11,510 bases of DNA from JBDSLU01 sp031407765 (GTDB lineage: Bacteria; Acidobacteriota; Vicinamibacteria; Vicinamibacterales; Vicinamibacteraceae). The notes beneath the pieces are model-generated. The model did no database searches. It saw only the letters and a program-made list of their open reading frames with translations, and was not told where the DNA came from. Below, piece by piece: positions 9,411 through 11,510 of this stretch. Position numbers and translations under genes: made by a program. Position 1 is the stretch's first letter. Each line of letters begins with the position of its first letter. The stretch covers positions 1 through 11,510 of the forward strand of contig JANOIR010000056.1 in NCBI GenBank assembly GCA_031407765.1, given 5' to 3'.

Positions 9411-9551
9411 CTCGGCGTTTACGAGATCACCGCGGAGCTCGGCGAAGGCGGGATGTGGCAAGTATTCCGTCCGCGAGACAACGAAGTTGGATCGCAACAC
9501 ACGATTAACCACGCCCCCCACGCGATGTCGGCTCTCGTGAAGAAGATGTAG
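9411..9551 (+). pseudogene. Relic resembling the N-terminus of a Ser/Thr protein kinase
   Basis: In the frame ending at TAG 9549-9551 the sequence reads LGVYEITAELGEGGM, then WQVFRPRDNEVG. This matches the typical start of PknB-type kinases of Acidobacteriota, where LGxYEI..LGEGGMGEVYRARDT forms the glycine-rich ATP loop. The expected Gly-Glu after GEGGM is replaced by Trp-Gln, and the ATP-binding lysine region (VAIK) is missing. About 24 further residues show no kinase similarity before the stop. No start codon with a good ribosome site precedes it. I read it as a degraded kinase fragment whose remainder was lost, perhaps when the phoD-like gene came to lie here. The match rests on roughly 25 residues. 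Confidence 0.5.
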
Positions 9552-9569
9552 ACTATCGCGGGCAAACCG

Positions 9570-11174
9570 ATGAAGCGCCGAGATTTACTGCGCGCCGCCG
9601 CTGCCGGCCCGTTGCTAGCTGCCCTGCCCCCGGAACTCCTTTTGCAGACGAGTGCGCGGCCCTCCACGCGCGGCGCATGGGACAACGGCGCCGTGCGTCA
9701 TCTGCTGCCGACGGTCAGCGACACACAGATGTTGCTGAAGGCCTCATTCGACGGGCCGCACTCGCAGCCGCCGATCCTGCGCGTGGACCAAGCCTCCGTG
9801 GCCGGCCGCATGACGGACACGCAAGGCGAGACGTGGGCGTTTCACGCGACGGGGCTTGCCCCTGGCCGGCGCTACAGGCTGAGCCTGAACGCGAGCACTG
9901 GCCAGTCGCTGTGTCAGCCGTGGGAGCTGTCCACGTTTCCCTCGCCGGACGCGAGACCCGAAAAACTGCGCGTGCTGTTCTTCACGTGCGCGGGCGGGCA
10001 TGAGGGTCTCGGCTTCCTGCCGACCGCGGTCCGCAACCGCCTGCTGCGTCGGGCCCTGTCGTTTCAGCCTGACGCCGCGGTCGCCAACGGCGACCATGTG
10101 TACTGGGACCTCCGGTCGCCGCTGACAGCCCAGAACCTGGGCGGTGGCTCGCCACGCGCCCGGGAGATTGCAGGAGGCTCGTTCGATCGTTCCGACTTGG
10201 TGCTCGGATCCGAGAACGAAGCGGTGCTCAAGCGCGCGGCAGGCCCGCAGATCGTACCGGTATACGGCACGGATTTCCGATCGACGCCGGTGTTCTTCAT
10301 CCAGGACGACCACGACTATTTCGAGAACGACGAGGCCCACGACGAGATCGTTACATTTCCCCCCGACGGCTTCATGACCGAGATGGCGCGCGCGGCGCAA
10401 TCGTTGTACTACCCGGAGTTCTTGCCGGATGCGACGCGCCCGCGGGGGCTGGCGGGCTCCGCGTCCGCCGGACGCAGACTGCCGATTTCAGAGAGTTTCG
10501 GCACCCTGCGCTACGGCCGACTCGCGGAGGTCCTGCTCTATACGGTGCGCCGCACGATGACGATGGCGGGCCCGAGCGCCGTGTTTCTCGATGGGGAGGT
10601 CGAAGGCTGGCTCAGGCGCCGGATGGCGGCCGCCGACGTCACTCACGTCGTGAACGCCCCCTCGAACCCGCCGGGCTGGACGGCGGGCAAGTGGGGCGAA
10701 TGGTACCCCGACGTGCTCGCCGACGGCAGGCTCACTACAGATGTCGCGAAGCCATACTGGCAGGCGGGTTGGCTCAAGCAGCACGACCGCTTGCTGACCG
10801 CAATGTCCGGCATGCGCGGGCGGATCCCGCTGTCGATGAGCGGCGACCTGCACGCGATCGCCATCGAGCGCATCGTGCGCAGCGGGACGTTCGACCTGTC
10901 GTCCAACCCGGTGGTGAGCGCCCTGACCGGCCCAGTGGGCACGAGCCCCGGAGGCTGGCCTTCGGGTGCTCGCAAGGTGGGCGCCATGCCACCGATTCAC
11001 CTCAGCGTCGATGAAGAAGTGAAGCCGATCGAACAGCACGGCTTCACCATCGCCGACTTCACCCTTGATACAATCGTGTTGCGCTTCTTCAAGTGGGACG
11101 TGAACATCCAGAGCCCCGAGGCACTCGACACCCTCGACCCCTTTCACACTGTGGACCTGAAACGGCCAGCTTGA
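9570..11174 (+). CDS. PhoD-like (alkaline phosphatase D family) metallophosphatase, Tat-exported
   Basis: A 534-residue protein from ATG 9570. The N-terminus KRRDLLRAAAAGPLLAAL is a twin-arginine signal (RRDLL then a hydrophobic stretch), as usual for PhoD enzymes, which are folded with metal before export. Residues about 35-125 form an N-terminal beta domain (PhoD_N-like). The metallophosphatase core carries FFTCAGG at 138-143, NGDHVYWD at 173-180, QDDHDYFEND at 245-254, and SGDLHAI at 424-430, which supply metal ligands. At 322-327 the motif reads LLYTVR, where many PhoD proteins have an Asp (L-D-x-R type); here T325 may replace it. The substrate is unknown: phosphodiesters or phosphomonoesters are family precedents, giving a role in phosphate scavenging. 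No Pho box was recognised upstream. The ribosome site is weak (GCGGG), and the start lies 18 bp after the kinase-like relic. Confidence 0.85.
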   Translation: MKRRDLLRAAAAGPLLAALPPELLLQTSARPSTRGAWDNGAVRHLLPTVSDTQMLLKASFDGPHSQPPILRVDQASVAGRMTDTQGETWAFHATGLAPGRRYRLSLNASTGQSLCQPWELSTFPSPDARPEKLRVLFFTCAGGHEGLGFLPTAVRNRLLRRALSFQPDAAVANGDHVYWDLRSPLTAQNLGGGSPRAREIAGGSFDRSDLVLGSENEAVLKRAAGPQIVPVYGTDFRSTPVFFIQDDHDYFENDEAHDEIVTFPPDGFMTEMARAAQSLYYPEFLPDATRPRGLAGSASAGRRLPISESFGTLRYGRLAEVLLYTVRRTMTMAGPSAVFLDGEVEGWLRRRMAAADVTHVVNAPSNPPGWTAGKWGEWYPDVLADGRLTTDVAKPYWQAGWLKQHDRLLTAMSGMRGRIPLSMSGDLHAIAIERIVRSGTFDLSSNPVVSALTGPVGTSPGGWPSGARKVGAMPPIHLSVDEEVKPIEQHGFTIADFTLDTIVLRFFKWDVNIQSPEALDTLDPFHTVDLKRPA

Positions 11175-11288
11175 CCCGTGCTATGAGAGCGAGGCAGTCC
11201 GCCCGGCCATGGGTGGCCCGCTGGCCATCCTGAAGAAGCAACTGGACGCGTCTTGCTGCAGGCCGCCGGAAAGGTCCTGCCTGGTCGC

Positions 11289-11316
11289 CCAGGGCGGATC
11301 GACGCATCCGCCCTGG
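11289..11316. terminator. Perfect 11-bp hairpin between convergent genes
   Basis: CCAGGGCGGAT (11289-11299) and ATCCGCCCTGG (11306-11316) are exact reverse complements around the loop CGACGC. The hairpin lies 115 bp after the PhoD-like stop and 13 bp from the stop of the minus-strand recombinase, where a bidirectional terminator would sit. Neither side has a T-run, so it is not a textbook intrinsic terminator; it might instead be part of a recombination site next to the recombinase gene. The rest of 11175-11328 shows no gene. Confidence 0.5.
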
Positions 11317-11328
11317 CGGCGGGCCCGG

Positions 11329-11510
11329 TCAAGCGGCATCGGGTTCGATTCCCAATCGGTCGTTCACCGCAATCCGGAGCTTCTGCTTGCATCCCAGGTA
11401 GCGCTCGGTCGTCTGGATGGAGACGTGGCCGAGCAGGAACTGGATCTGGTCGAGCTCGCCACCAGCCAGGTGGCAGAGACGGGCGCAAGTGCGCCGCAAG
11501 TCGTGTGGGG
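11329..11510 (-). CDS. Tyrosine recombinase / phage-type integrase, C-terminal end (partial)
   Basis: The minus strand reads into the window from the right edge and stops at TGA 11331-11329; 59 residues are visible. They include the box with PHDLRRT (catalytic His and second Arg, H-x-x-R), LLGHVSIQTTERYLG with the conserved His and the nucleophilic Tyr (codon 11400-11398), and the tail KQKLRIAVNDRLGIEPDAA. This is the C-terminal catalytic part of a XerC/D- or integrase-like enzyme that cuts and rejoins DNA through a 3'-phosphotyrosine link. All catalytic residues expected in this segment are present, so nothing suggests decay. No start codon is inside the window, so the N-terminus and the identity of the element lie beyond it. 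It converges on the PhoD-like gene. Confidence 0.85.
   Translation of the reverse strand, partial: PHDLRRTCARLCHLAGGELDQIQFLLGHVSIQTTERYLGCKQKLRIAVNDRLGIEPDAA

Noticed and set aside
9302..9508. Short Arg-rich frame starting near 9374 (MIAPHLRSL...)
   Set aside because: No ribosome site or family resemblance; the frame shifted by one gives the kinase-like sequence, which explains the region better.
11341..11353. GGGTTCGATTCCC, resembling a tRNA T-arm and hence a tRNA att site
   Set aside because: It lies inside the recombinase coding end. No matching acceptor, D-arm or anticodon stem could be found around it, so it is probably coincidence of codons.

Overview
This is a GC-rich bacterial window that looks chromosomal and most resembles Acidobacteriota, perhaps the Vicinamibacteria side. 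That is an inference from gene content: a large protein built of carboxypeptidase-regulatory-like domains, a DUF1080 (3-keto-disaccharide hydrolase) protein, a PhoD-like Tat-exported phosphatase, and a heat-shock cluster led by an HspR-type MerR repressor. No sequence search was possible.

Layout. Positions 1-1370 hold the 3' part of a carboxypeptidase-regulatory-like protein, convergent with and overlapping a TerC-family membrane protein (1353-2138, minus). Divergent from terC is the centre of the window, a tight three-gene operon at 2325-6316: hspR, a zinc-finger-less DnaJ (class B, CbpA-like) and the disaggregase clpB. Just upstream of hspR, a HAIR-like inverted repeat with the HspR operator spacing overlaps a good sigma-70-like promoter, so the operon is probably autoregulated. 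On the minus strand, two receiver-domain genes follow (6279-7000). The downstream one is a complete CheY-like receiver; the upstream one lacks both the N-terminal acidic pair and the C-terminal third of the fold.

Positions 7249-8102 carry two ATGA-coupled genes of unknown function: a small two-helix membrane protein and a basic protein with a C-H-C-C zinc-ribbon-like motif. They are followed 9 bp later by a secreted DUF1080 protein (8112-8837). The gap at 8838-9569 is rich in structure: a terminator-like hairpin, a second hairpin, a long inverted repeat with 25-bp perfect outer arms (8936-8960 and 9122-9146), and a short relic resembling the N-terminus of a Ser/Thr protein kinase (9411-9551). 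A Tat-type PhoD-like metallophosphatase fills 9570-11174. A perfect 11-bp hairpin then separates it from the C-terminal end of a tyrosine recombinase that enters from the right edge on the minus strand (11329-11510).

How the genes fit together: HspR, DnaJ and ClpB form a regulated protein-disaggregation module, with the Hsp70 partner DnaK encoded elsewhere. The remaining genes look like independent units: export and cell envelope (TerC, DUF1080, PhoD), signalling (receivers) and mobile DNA (recombinase). No wholly new multi-gene system stands out. The less-described items are the HAIR-controlled operon, the coupled zinc-ribbon and membrane pair, the truncated receiver and the long inverted repeat.
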